64,000 nucleotides of DNA from Nitrobacter sp. Nb-311A. GTDB lineage: Bacteria > Pseudomonadota > Alphaproteobacteria > Rhizobiales > Xanthobacteraceae. The translations under genes were made by a program, and so were the position numbers. The notes under the pieces were generated by a model that worked only from the letters and a program-made list of their open reading frames with translations, made no database searches and was not told where the DNA came from. The stretch covers positions 1 through 64,000 of the forward strand of contig NZ_AAMY01000002.1 of the NCBI RefSeq assembly GCF_000152905.1. Direction: 5' to 3'. This document shows positions 38,880-47,187 of the stretch, piece by piece; the first letter of the stretch is position 1, and every line of letters starts with the position of its first letter.

Positions 38880-39532
38880 TGATCCACGGGCATGACATCA
38901 GGTAATTGCGCAAACCCGCGCGTCCACATGTCAACGACCCACTCCACGCGCGTGGCGCGCTCCAGCAGCACTGCGGTGTTATGCGGAGTCTGCAAGACCA
39001 GCGTATTGCCGCGATAATGCGGACTCCCTACGGTGTGAAATTTGAGAAGTCCCCAGCCTTGCAGGACCAGCAACAGACTCGTCACGTTGCGCGTTGTGTC
39101 CCAGCAATCGAAGTTGTGCTTGTCATCGCCGGCGCGGAAATCGGCCCGCGCTACGCGCTTGTCGGTGCCGATGATCGACCCCATTCGGCGATCGAACCAG
39201 ACCACCGCCTTCTGGATCGCCAGGCGTTCCGCAGCGGCCGATGAGCGACCGGCCGCCAGAATCCGCCTTAACGCGGCCCTGTCCGCAGACTTGAAGTCGA
39301 GAGTTTCGCGACGCCGGCAGACGAAGCCGTAACAGACCGTCATGGACTCCGCAGTCGGGGGATAGATCGAAACCGAGGTATAAAGCTGCGAGATTCCCGG
39401 ACTGAGTTCTGCGGCTTCGGAAGGATAATCCACGACCTCAGTAATAAGCAGCATCGCACTCGCCGCAAGCAAACGAGACAGGCGACGCGCGGCGGCGCGG
39501 TCATGTTGTCGTTGTGGAAAGCCAGTCATCAT
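38861..39532 (-). CDS. Exported hypothetical protein
   Basis: A 223-residue protein with a basic N-terminus and hydrophobic signal-like segment (LSRLLAASAMLLITEVVDYP). The mature part contains a Cys-rich VCYGFVCRRRETLDF, the segment RRILAAGRSSAAAERLAIQK, and DRRMGSIIGTDKRVARADFR followed by FDCWDTTRNVTSLLLVLQGW. The C-terminal part repeats W-containing motifs (RVEWVVDMWTRGFAQLP). I recall similar proteins in related genera with no assigned role. It does not match a family whose function I can name. Confidence 0.7.
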   Translation of the reverse strand: MMTGFPQRQHDRAAARRLSRLLAASAMLLITEVVDYPSEAAELSPGISQLYTSVSIYPPTAESMTVCYGFVCRRRETLDFKSADRAALRRILAAGRSSAAAERLAIQKAVVWFDRRMGSIIGTDKRVARADFRAGDDKHNFDCWDTTRNVTSLLLVLQGWGLLKFHTVGSPHYRGNTLVLQTPHNTAVLLERATRVEWVVDMWTRGFAQLPDVMPVDQWIKQD

Positions 39533-39806
39533 TCCCTCGACAACCTAAGTCCCGATCAGGGATTGAGATTAGCCCGACCCGACTCGCAAGAGGGTCGCGC
39601 AGGCGCGATAGCGATCCTATGTATCGATGACGTGGGGCCGCTCACGTACTGCTACCAGAACCGGAAGGTTAGTGTGCGGAACGTTACCGAGATGAGGAAA
39701 GTGCCCAGCGATTTTCCTACCCGCTCCCGCTCCAAAATTGGGGAATCGATCACGTTCATGATTTTGTACCGATTCCATCCAGAATCATCGTGATCCGGAA
39801 TCACCG

Positions 39807-42800
39807 ATGCCGCCCAAGCTTCCACCGCCGTTCTCGGTTCCCTACGCTCCCGATGACCGGCCCATCGCGGAGCAACTGCTGGCCGAGGCCCGGCTGACGC
39901 CTGAACGGGAAACGCGGATCGATCGGACGGCGCGACGCCTGATCGATTCGATCAGGCAAAACGACGACCCGCTAGGCGGGGTCGAAGACATGCTGCGTGA
40001 GTTCGCATTGTCGACCAAGGAGGGCCTCGCGCTGATGGTGCTGGCCGAGGCGCTGCTGCGGGTGCCCGATGCCGAGACCGCGGACAGATTCATCGAGGAC
40101 AGGCTCGGGCAGGGCGACTTCATCCATCACGAGACCAGATCCAGCGCTTTTCTCGTCAACGCGTCCGCCTGGGCGCTCGGATTGTCGACGCGGGTCATCC
40201 AGCCGGGCGAGACGCCGCAAGGAACCATCGGGCGGCTCGCCAAGCGGCTCGGCGTTCCCGCGATTCGCGCGGCGACCCGGCAGGCCATGCGGCTGATGGG
40301 CAGTCACTTCGTCCTGGGCGAGACCATCGAGGCCGCGCTCGAGCGGGCGCACGCCCATTCCGCGGGATGCGCCCGCTACTCTTTCGACATGCTCGGCGAG
40401 GGCGCGCGCACCGCCTCAGATGCGGACCGCTATTTCAATTCCTACGCCGCCGCCATCAAGGCGATCGGCCGCAGCGCAGCCGACAATCCGCTGCCCAATC
40501 GTCCCGGCATTTCAGTCAAGCTGTCGGCTTTGCATCCGCGCTTCGAGGCGGTGAGCCGAGCCCGGGTAATGACGGAATTGGTGCCACGCGCCATCGATCT
40601 GGCCAGGCGCGCCAAGGCGTTCGACCTCGCCTTCACGATCGATGCGGAGGAAGCCGACCGGCTGGAGCTTTCGCTCGATGTCATTGCCGCCGTTGCCGCC
40701 GACCGCTCGCTCGGCGGCTGGAGCGGCTTCGGCCTTGCCGTCCAGGCCTATCAGAAGCGGGCCGGCGCGGTGATCGATTACATCGACGACCTCGCACGAG
40801 CCCTGAACCGGCGGATGACAGTTCGTTTGGTGAAAGGCGCATACTGGGACACCGAGATCAAGCGCGCGCAGGAGCGCGGAATCAACGGCTATCCCGTATT
40901 CACCCGCAAGGCGATGACGGACCTGAACTACCTCGCCTGCGCGAAAAAGCTGCTTGCGCTGCGCCCGCGCCTGTTTCCGCAATTCGCGACCCACAACGCC
41001 CTCACCGTCGCAACGCTGCTCGAACTGACGGGCGGAGAGACCGGCTTTGAATTCCAACGCCTGCATGGCATGGGCGAAGCCCTCTACACCACGCTTTGCA
41101 AGGAGCACCCAGCGATCGCCTGCCGCATCTATGCGCCGGTCGGCAGTCACCGCGACCTGCTCGCCTATCTGGTGCGCCGCCTGATCGAGAACGGAGCCAA
41201 CTCCTCCTTCGTTGCGACAGCCTCCGATCCCAATGTCCCGCTGGAGTCGCTGCTGCGCAGACCTGCCGATATCATCGGGAACGCCGACAACGCCGGGCAC
41301 GCCAGGATTCCATTACCACGCGATCTTTTCCGGCCGGAGCGTATCAACTCGCGCGGAATCGAATTCGGCGAGCGCGCCGCCGTCAACCGGCTGGTCGCTG
41401 ATGTCGCGGCTCAACACGTCTCAGCCGTCCCCGTAAACCATAGCGGGCCGGACGACGTGAACCGTGCCGTTGCCGCCGCGCGCAACGGGTTTTCATCATG
41501 GAGCCGCGCACCGGCGGCGGCCACGCGGGCAGCCGCCCTGGAGCGCGCCGCCGACTTGCTGGAGCAGCAATCGGCTCGTTTTATCGCGCTCTTGCAACGG
41601 GAAGGCGGCAAGACGCTGGACGATTCGGTGTCGGAGGTCCGCGAAGCCGCCGACTTCTGCCGCTATTACGCCGCGGAAGGGCGCAAGCTGTTCGGCGACG
41701 CGCAGCCGATGCCCGGACCGACGGGCGAACGCAATGCGCTGCGACTGCGCGGCCGCGGCGTCTTTGCCGCGATCTCGCCATGGAACTTTCCGCTGGCGAT
41801 CTTCGTGGGCCAGGTGACGGCGGCGCTGATGGCCGGAAATGCCGTGATCGCGAAGCCAGCCGAGCAGACGCCGCAGATCGCGGCCGAGGCCGTAAGGCTG
41901 CTGCACGAGACCGGCGTCCCGGAAACGGCGCTCCACCTGATCCAGGGCGATGGACACGTCGGGGCAGCGCTCGTCGCGCATCGCGACATCGCGGGCGTGG
42001 TCTTCACCGGCTCGACGGAGGTGGCGCGGTCCATCAATCGCGCCCTCGCCGCCAAGGACGGTCCCATCGTGCCGCTGATCGCCGAGACCGGCGGCATCAA
42101 TGCCATGATCGCCGACGCCACCGCGCTGCCCGAGCAGGTCGCCGACGATGTCGTGACCTCGGCGTTTCGCTCTGCCGGACAGCGTTGCTCCGCGCTGCGG
42201 CTTCTGTTCGTGCAGGAGGACGTGGCCGACCGCATGATCGAGATGATCGTCGGCGCTGCGGGCGAGCTGAAGATCGGTGACCCGTCCGATCCCGCCACGC
42301 ATGTCGGCTGGGTGATCGACCGCGAGGCGAAGAAACGGCTCGATGCGCATATCGCGCGCATGATGCGCGAGGCGCGCGTCCATTTCGCGGGGCTTGCACC
42401 GTCATCGGGCAATTTCGTCGCGCCGCATGTTTTCGAACTGGACGACGCGCGGCAACTGACCGAAGAAGTGTTCGGACCGATCCTTCATGTCGTACGCTAT
42501 AGCGCCTCCGATCTCGACCAGGTTTTGGCCTCCATCGCCGATACCGGCTATGGCCTGACGCTCGGCATCCATTCGCGCATTGACGATACGGTCGAGACCG
42601 TCGTCGATCGCCTTCAGGTCGGCAACATCTACGTCAACCGCAACATGATCGGCGCTGTGGTCGGGGTGCAGCCGTTCGGTGGCCATGGCCTGTCGGGAAC
42701 CGGACCCAAAGCCGGCGGCCCCCACTATCTCACCCGGTTTGCCACCGAACAGACCGTAACGGTGAATACGGCTGCCGCCGGCGGCAATGCCGCATTGATG

Positions 42801-42815
42801 ACCGAAGAAGGTTAG
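39807..42815 (+). CDS. putA: Bifunctional proline dehydrogenase / P5C dehydrogenase
   Basis: A 1002-residue enzyme converting proline to glutamate. The N-terminal barrel (about 180-470) carries the FAD proline dehydrogenase, with RLVKGAYWDTEIKRAQERG and FATHNALTVAT. The C-terminal half (about 510-985) is an aldehyde dehydrogenase: FAAISPWNFPLAIFVGQVTA, the general-base Glu in IAETGGINAM, and the nucleophile Cys in SAGQRCSALRLL. It lacks the N-terminal ribbon-helix-helix DNA-binding domain and C-terminal extension of E. coli PutA and is about the length of the Bradyrhizobium enzyme, so it should not self-regulate. Its stop TAG belongs to a family B repeat. Confidence 0.97.
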   Translation: MPPKLPPPFSVPYAPDDRPIAEQLLAEARLTPERETRIDRTARRLIDSIRQNDDPLGGVEDMLREFALSTKEGLALMVLAEALLRVPDAETADRFIEDRLGQGDFIHHETRSSAFLVNASAWALGLSTRVIQPGETPQGTIGRLAKRLGVPAIRAATRQAMRLMGSHFVLGETIEAALERAHAHSAGCARYSFDMLGEGARTASDADRYFNSYAAAIKAIGRSAADNPLPNRPGISVKLSALHPRFEAVSRARVMTELVPRAIDLARRAKAFDLAFTIDAEEADRLELSLDVIAAVAADRSLGGWSGFGLAVQAYQKRAGAVIDYIDDLARALNRRMTVRLVKGAYWDTEIKRAQERGINGYPVFTRKAMTDLNYLACAKKLLALRPRLFPQFATHNALTVATLLELTGGETGFEFQRLHGMGEALYTTLCKEHPAIACRIYAPVGSHRDLLAYLVRRLIENGANSSFVATASDPNVPLESLLRRPADIIGNADNAGHARIPLPRDLFRPERINSRGIEFGERAAVNRLVADVAAQHVSAVPVNHSGPDDVNRAVAAARNGFSSWSRAPAAATRAAALERAADLLEQQSARFIALLQREGGKTLDDSVSEVREAADFCRYYAAEGRKLFGDAQPMPGPTGERNALRLRGRGVFAAISPWNFPLAIFVGQVTAALMAGNAVIAKPAEQTPQIAAEAVRLLHETGVPETALHLIQGDGHVGAALVAHRDIAGVVFTGSTEVARSINRALAAKDGPIVPLIAETGGINAMIADATALPEQVADDVVTSAFRSAGQRCSALRLLFVQEDVADRMIEMIVGAAGELKIGDPSDPATHVGWVIDREAKKRLDAHIARMMREARVHFAGLAPSSGNFVAPHVFELDDARQLTEEVFGPILHVVRYSASDLDQVLASIADTGYGLTLGIHSRIDDTVETVVDRLQVGNIYVNRNMIGAVVGVQPFGGHGLSGTGPKAGGPHYLTRFATEQTVTVNTAAAGGNAALMTEEG

Positions 42816-42936
42816 AGCATGATCCCGACCCGAAGGGCCGCGCCAGCGCAAAGTGGAAACCGGCTTTCGGAACAGATCATGCTCAAACAAAAAGATAAGC
42901 GACGAGTCTGATTCAATGCAGTTGAAATAAACTCTC
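42813..42936 (+). repeat. Dispersed repeat family B, full copy
   Basis: It starts TAGAGCATGATCCCGACCCG with the putA stop and includes AAGGGCCGCGCCAGCGCAAA, GTGGAAACCGGCTTTCGGAA, CAGATCATGCTCAAACAAAA and GATTCAATGCAGTTGAAATA. It is close to identical to the copy after atpF. Confidence 0.88.
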
Positions 42937-43075
42937 GCGGCGCGGACAAGCCGCGTCGTGCGAAGCCTCAAACACGCAATAGCGCTCGAGCGGAGGCGTC
43001 GCCCGAACGCAAAACAACTTGGAAGCCACGCGCCCGAACCGCTGCAAAGCAAGCTCTCGGCCGAGAGGTGTCTGG

Positions 43076-43687
43076 TCAGGCCGCCAGCGTTGCGAGGCCC
43101 GCCACTTTCAAAAGCGCTGCGAGTTGCTTGCGGGCATAGAACATACGGGTCTTCACGGTGCTTGGCGGAATCCCGATGATCTCACCGGCTTCTTCGACCG
43201 TTTTCTCGTGATAGTAGACGAGATGAATGATCTCGCGATGAGCTGGAGACAGCTGGGCGATGCAGGTACGCAGAATTTCGCTGACGTTGCTGCGATCGAG
43301 CGACGTCTCGGGCGTATCGGCGCCATCGGCGATTTCCCGGACGCTCTCCTGGTCGATATCCTCATGGCGGCGCTGGCGCATCGCTGTCAGCGTCTTGAAC
43401 CGGGCAATCGAAAGCAGCCACGTTGATACCCGCGAACGGCCTTCGAACTGGTCGGCAGTACGCCAGACGTCCAGGAATACCTGGCTGACAATATCTTCCG
43501 CCGCTGTCGCGTCGCGCAGACTGCGCAGCACGAAACGGTAGACCCGGACGTTATGCCGCAAATACAGGGTATGCATCGCCGCGCGGTCGCCGTGGGCAAT
43601 CCGCTCCAGAAGCATCTGGTCTGTGGTTGCCTGGGCGGCAATAATCCCCTGGCAGGCGGCTGCGTTGATCGCGATGACGTTTTGCAT
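43076..43687 (-). CDS. ECF-type RNA polymerase sigma factor
   Basis: A 203-residue sigma-70 family protein with regions 2 and 4 only. Region 2 spans LYLRHNVRVYRFVLRSLRDA, TAAEDIVSQVFLDVWRTADQ and RVSTWLLSIARFKTLTAMRQ. Region 4 spans LRTCIAQLSPAHREIIHLVY, YHEKTVEEAGEIIGIPPSTV KTRMFYARKQLAALL. It directs transcription of a specific stress or envelope regulon. No anti-sigma gene is adjacent, unusual for the class, so control may be transcriptional or by a distant protein. ATG 43687 follows GGGGAGCT. Confidence 0.92.
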   Translation of the reverse strand: MQNVIAINAAACQGIIAAQATTDQMLLERIAHGDRAAMHTLYLRHNVRVYRFVLRSLRDATAAEDIVSQVFLDVWRTADQFEGRSRVSTWLLSIARFKTLTAMRQRRHEDIDQESVREIADGADTPETSLDRSNVSEILRTCIAQLSPAHREIIHLVYYHEKTVEEAGEIIGIPPSTVKTRMFYARKQLAALLKVAGLATLAA

Positions 43688-44033
43688 GACAGCTCCCCTT
43701 ATTGTTGGGTAGATTGTTAGCCGTCTCGCGTTTCAGAAAGCCTGCGCCCAAAGCGGAAAATGGTTTCGCGGAAGAGGCAATTGTTTCGTCCCCCGCCGGC
43801 GATGAAACGATCAGCGGACGAACTTGGTGCGTATTTCACAACGACCGGCACCCGGCCTCGGGACAAAAATACGCTCAAGCCGTTGAATAAACTGATTTTT
43901 ATTGGCTTCGTTCACCGGGCCGGAAAAAGGCGCTGTGCGTTTAGACGCGGTCAGGGTCTATGGCATGTCCTGGGGCAGGTTTTGACCGAGATAGACATTT
44001 GCGGACCGTAGAGGTTTAGAACGCCATCACAAT
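43688..44033. other. Intergenic region at the edge of a decayed island
   Basis: About 346 bases upstream of the sigma factor gene. It should hold that gene's promoter. No coding frame with a ribosome site is seen. The composition near 43870-44030 is less GC-rich than the flanks and leads into the broken LysR gene. Confidence 0.4.
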
Positions 44034-44731
44034 CGTTGCTAGCATATCGACTGGCAAAGATCAGCTTGACCATGCGGTTAAGACAGCAGGCGCATTGGCG
44101 CGCGGCGAGGAAGGATGCCTGCGGATCGGGCTGCATATGCCGCCCTTGGCCGGTTTCCTCGCTGACATGCTCACCCGCCACCACGCACGGCATCCGTGCA
44201 TCGGTATCGAAGTGACGGAGGGCCGATCCGCTGACATCTTGCAATTGGTGTAGCAAGGTCAACTCGATATCACCTTCGTCCTCGGTGCGCCGAAGGCCGA
44301 GGACTGCCATTCCCGCTTGCTATGGTCGGAAGCGTTGATGGCCGTCATCCCGGCCAACCATCCCCTTGCGGATCGTCCAACGCTAACATGGGCGGACCTC
44401 ACGGCCGAAACCTTCCTTGTGCGGTATGGCGGAACCGGCCCGCAGGCGCACGACCATGTGACGCGACGGCTTGCCGAGTTGGGCCACCACCCCCGGATTC
44501 TGCGGAAGTGGGCCGCGAGACGCTGTTTCACATGGTCGCTCAAGGCTGGGGCGTGACGATCACCACGGAGGCGACGGCATCCGTTCCTGTTTCCGGCCTT
44601 GTCTTCCGCTCTATTGCCGACGAGTTGGAACAGGCCGGGTTCCATGCCGTGTGGTCGCCTTACAATCGCAGCCAGGCGATTCGAGACTTGCTCGACCTTG
44701 CGGACAAGATGAAGCGCAGATCGAGCCAATG
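44034..44731 (+). pseudogene. LysR-type regulator fragment (effector domain only)
   Basis: From about 44059 one frame reads DQLDHAVKTAGALARGEEGC, then LRIGLHMPPLAGFLADMLTR and IEVTEGRSADILQLV, typical of the LysR effector-binding domain after the linker helix. TAG at 44251-44253 interrupts it (Q to stop by one base). The frame resumes as DITFVLGAPKAEDCHSRLLW and DRPTLTWADLTAETFLVRYG, then shifts near 44505-44515 to VGRETLFHMVAQGWGVTITT and ends AIRDLLDLADKMKRRSSQ. The DNA-binding N-terminus is missing. At least one nonsense codon and one frameshift make it dead. Confidence 0.8.
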
Positions 44732-44825
44732 ACCCGCCGAAAGCCACGAATTTGCAACATCTACGCTTGCGGAATTTCTCTCCTCCTCTTATTGTAGGCA
44801 ATATAACTACTAAATGGGTGTTGCC

Positions 44826-45071
44826 ATGGAAGAAGCCGTTTCCGCAGCGGATGCCAACCGCAAATTCTCCCTCATCCTACGCAGCGTGCGCGAGGGGCAT
44901 AGTTACGTCGTGACGAGCCATGGACGGCCCGTTGCGCGCATCGTTCCCGCCGACAAGCACGAAAGCGTGGTGTCCGGCGCGCGCGCCGCGTTGCTGTCGC
45001 GCCTTGAGCGTCAGCCCATCGTCAATGCCGGGCGTTGGACACGCGACGAGCTTTATGAGGACGAGCAGTGA
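44826..45071 (+). CDS. Phd/YefM-type antitoxin
   Basis: An 81-residue antitoxin (85 if ATG 44814 is used). The N-terminal Phd fold reads VSAADANRKFSLILRSVREG HSYVVTSHGRPVARIVPADK. The C-terminal part (LLSRLERQPIVNAGRWTRDE, then LYEDEQ) should bind and block the toxin. It would also repress its own operon. Its stop overlaps the toxin start by four bases (GTGA), the usual toxin-antitoxin coupling. The pair is intact inside an otherwise decayed island, as expected if it stabilises the region. Confidence 0.88.
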   Translation: MEEAVSAADANRKFSLILRSVREGHSYVVTSHGRPVARIVPADKHESVVSGARAALLSRLERQPIVNAGRWTRDELYEDEQ

Positions 45072-45523
45072 AGGTCGCGCTTGATACCAACATCCTTGCC
45101 TATGCGGAGGGCGTCAACGGCGTCGAGAAGCGCGACATCGTTCTCGAACTGGTGCGTAACCTGCCGCAAGAAGCGGCCATCGTCCCCGTTCAGGTGCTTG
45201 GCGAACTGTTCAATGTTCTCACGCGCAAGGCCGGAAGATCGCGGGCCGAAGCCCGCGAGGCTCTTCTGGGCTGGCGCGATACCTTCCCGGTTGTCGAAAC
45301 CGCGCCCGAGGTGATGCTGACGGCAGCCGACCTCGCCACCGATCACCATTTAAGCATATGGGATGCGATTATCCTCTCCGTTGCCGCGCAGGCCGGTTGC
45401 CGGCTGCTCCTGTCCGAAGACCTACAGGACGGCTTTACATGGGGCGGCGTAACGGTCGTGAATCCCTTCGCCTTTCCACGCCATACGTTGCTGGAATCTC
45501 TGCTGGGAGGAAACGGTGCATAG
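45068..45523 (+). CDS. vapC: PIN-domain ribonuclease toxin (VapC-type)
   Basis: A 151-residue PIN-domain nuclease. Acidic metal ligands are in place: Asp6 in VALDTNILAYAE, Glu in VQVLGELFNVL, Asp in LSIWDAIILSVA, and a last Asp in LLSEDLQDG. VapC toxins cleave tRNA or rRNA when the antitoxin is degraded. The start is GTG 45068, overlapping the antitoxin stop. It follows no other complete gene on this strand. Confidence 0.9.
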   Translation: MKVALDTNILAYAEGVNGVEKRDIVLELVRNLPQEAAIVPVQVLGELFNVLTRKAGRSRAEAREALLGWRDTFPVVETAPEVMLTAADLATDHHLSIWDAIILSVAAQAGCRLLLSEDLQDGFTWGGVTVVNPFAFPRHTLLESLLGGNGA

Positions 45524-45646
45524 GACAAACCCGTCCTATTTTCCGCCGACGCTACGCTATAGCCGCCCGGCCTTGTTTTTCCTTTCCGGTTCTTCGCTGG
45601 AACCTGCTTCATGCCTGTTTGAGTCCAACAATTCACAGGCGGTTGC

Positions 45647-45860
45647 ATAGAAGACGACACCGAACCGGGGCCGGAGCAGTTCAGACCGGCCAACGACAAC
45701 ACCGGCCCGCAGGGCGAGTCAAGCGCCGAGACGTGGCGCAGGATCGACCATGTGGCCCTGACGCTGGCCCGCATCATCGGCCGCCGCATGGCGCGCGGGG
45801 ATTTCGAGCGGCTGACCGCCGCAAACGACAACAGGCCCATTGCATCCGAGGGAACGGAGG
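45647..45860 (+). pseudogene. Fragment of a small mobile-element protein
   Basis: An open stretch without a proper start reads EDDTEPGPEQFRPANDNTGP, then TWRRIDHVALTLARIIGRRM and ARGDFERLTAANDNRPIASE. The repeated ANDN motif and TWRRIDHxxLxxARLIGRxMAR layout resemble short proteins I recall next to recombinases in rhizobia. It has no ATG in the open stretch, runs on without its own stop, and merges with the recombinase remnant. Confidence 0.4.
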
Positions 45861-46400
45861 ATGGGGCCGGAAGCCGCCACGCGGGCCTATGCCGAGGAAA
45901 CCAACCGCCTCAACCGCGAGCGCCGCGCCACCGTCGAAACCACCCGACGCGAGCTTGCCGATACCGCCAGAGCCATTGCCGAGATGGTGCGCGTCATCGA
46001 GCAAGGCGGCTGGCACACGCCCTGTCCGACCGCCTCACCGAACTGAGGCCAGAGAGGATGCGCTCATCGCGCGACTGTCGGAAACCCCGCAGGACGTCCC
46101 GACATTCACCCCAGCATCGCCGAAACCTACCGGCGCAGGATCGAGCGCCTGACCGCCGCGCTTGACCATCCCGACGATGCTCTTGAAGCGGCTGACGCCA
46201 TCCGCGAAGTCATTGACCGCATTATCATTACCCCCGGCAAAAAGCAGGGCAACGACAGCATCACCCTGCAAGGCGAGCTTGGCACCAAGCCTCGACTGGA
46301 TCGAGCGCAGCGGAAAACCCGGCTACAAGCCTATCCCCGACACCGCTTCATCCTGTTTGTCCATCCCGGTCAAAACAAGGGCCTGGCCCGAGGATGAGAT
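45855..46400 (+). pseudogene. Serine site-specific recombinase remnant (C-terminal part)
   Basis: Four short in-order pieces in different frames rebuild the C-terminus of a large serine recombinase: ATRAYAEETNRLNRERRATV with a coiled coil; EAREDALIARLSETPQDVP; then PSIAETYRRRIERLTAALDH, PDDALEAADAIREVIDRIII and TPGKKQGNDSITLQGELGT; and LDWIERSGKPGYKPIP. At least three frame changes separate them. The catalytic N-terminal domain is absent. It marks an old integration event next to the toxin-antitoxin pair. Confidence 0.75.
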
Positions 46401-46448
46401 CCGGTTTGCGCAGAATCGCGGCCGCCCCTCACTGCGGCTGGCGACGAC

Positions 46449-47186
46449 TCAGGCCTTATCGCCTGGAGGTGAGAACAGATAACCGCCGCCCCGGATGGTC
46501 CGGATCACCGCCGGCTTTGCGGGGTCGGGCTCGATCTTGCGCCGGATTCGCATAATTCGCAGATCGATCGCCCGATCGAAGGCTTCGCTATCGCGCGCAT
46601 TAGCCAGTTCCAGCAGCCGCTCGCGCGACAGAACCCGTTTCGGATTGGCGGCGAAGACCTTCAACAGACCAAACTCCGACGCTGTGAGCGGGTGTTCATT
46701 GCCTTCGTTATCACGCAGGGCCTGAGCGTCCAGATCGAGCCATTTCGTGCCGAAACGGACGAGTTGCTGACCTGCCGGCGTGGCGGCGGCGACATCGGGC
46801 GCGCCGTCCGTTTTCGGCGCACTCCGCCGCAGCACCGAGCGGATACGGGCCATCAGCTCGCGCAGCTCGCACGGTTTCGCCACGTAGTCGTCGGCGCCAA
46901 GTTCAAGGCCGACCACGCGATCGATCGGGCTGGCCGTCGCCGTCAGCATGATCACCGGGACGTTGGTGCGGCTCTTGAGATCGCGAATGATCGAAAGGCC
47001 GTCCTCTTCCGGCATGTTCAGATCGAGCACCACGAGATCCGGCGTTGTCCTGCCGATCGCCTCGCGCAAGCTTCGGCCGCCGTCGCATAGCGTAATGGCG
47101 AAGCCATGCATCTTGAGGTAGTCACCCACCATCTCGCGGGCAGGCGCCTCGTCGTCAACCACAATGATGTGCGGATTCCGATTCAT
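46449..47186 (-). CDS. OmpR-family response regulator
   Basis: A 245-residue DNA-binding regulator. The receiver domain has DDE at 11-13, phosphoacceptor Asp55 in LVVLDLNMPEEDG, and Lys in DYVAKPCELREL. The OmpR winged helix covers about 140-240: LTASEFGLLKVFAANPKRVL SRERLLELAN, then FDRAIDLRIMRIRRKIEPDP and VIRTIRGGGYLFSP. ATG 47186 lies one base after the kinase stop, so kinase and regulator are co-expressed; the open frame to 47267 lies inside the kinase gene. Targets are unknown. Confidence 0.94.
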   Translation of the reverse strand: MNRNPHIIVVDDEAPAREMVGDYLKMHGFAITLCDGGRSLREAIGRTTPDLVVLDLNMPEEDGLSIIRDLKSRTNVPVIMLTATASPIDRVVGLELGADDYVAKPCELRELMARIRSVLRRSAPKTDGAPDVAAATPAGQQLVRFGTKWLDLDAQALRDNEGNEHPLTASEFGLLKVFAANPKRVLSRERLLELANARDSEAFDRAIDLRIMRIRRKIEPDPAKPAVIRTIRGGGYLFSPPGDKA

Positions 47187-47187
47187 G

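Noticed and set aside
41496-42412. Large minus-strand frames over the aldehyde dehydrogenase half of putA
   Set aside because: putA motifs are intact on the plus strand; the opposite frames are low in conserved features.
45752-46165. 137-codon frame through the recombinase remnant as an intact gene
   Set aside because: Only its first part resembles a known protein; the later part is the recombinase read in the wrong frame.
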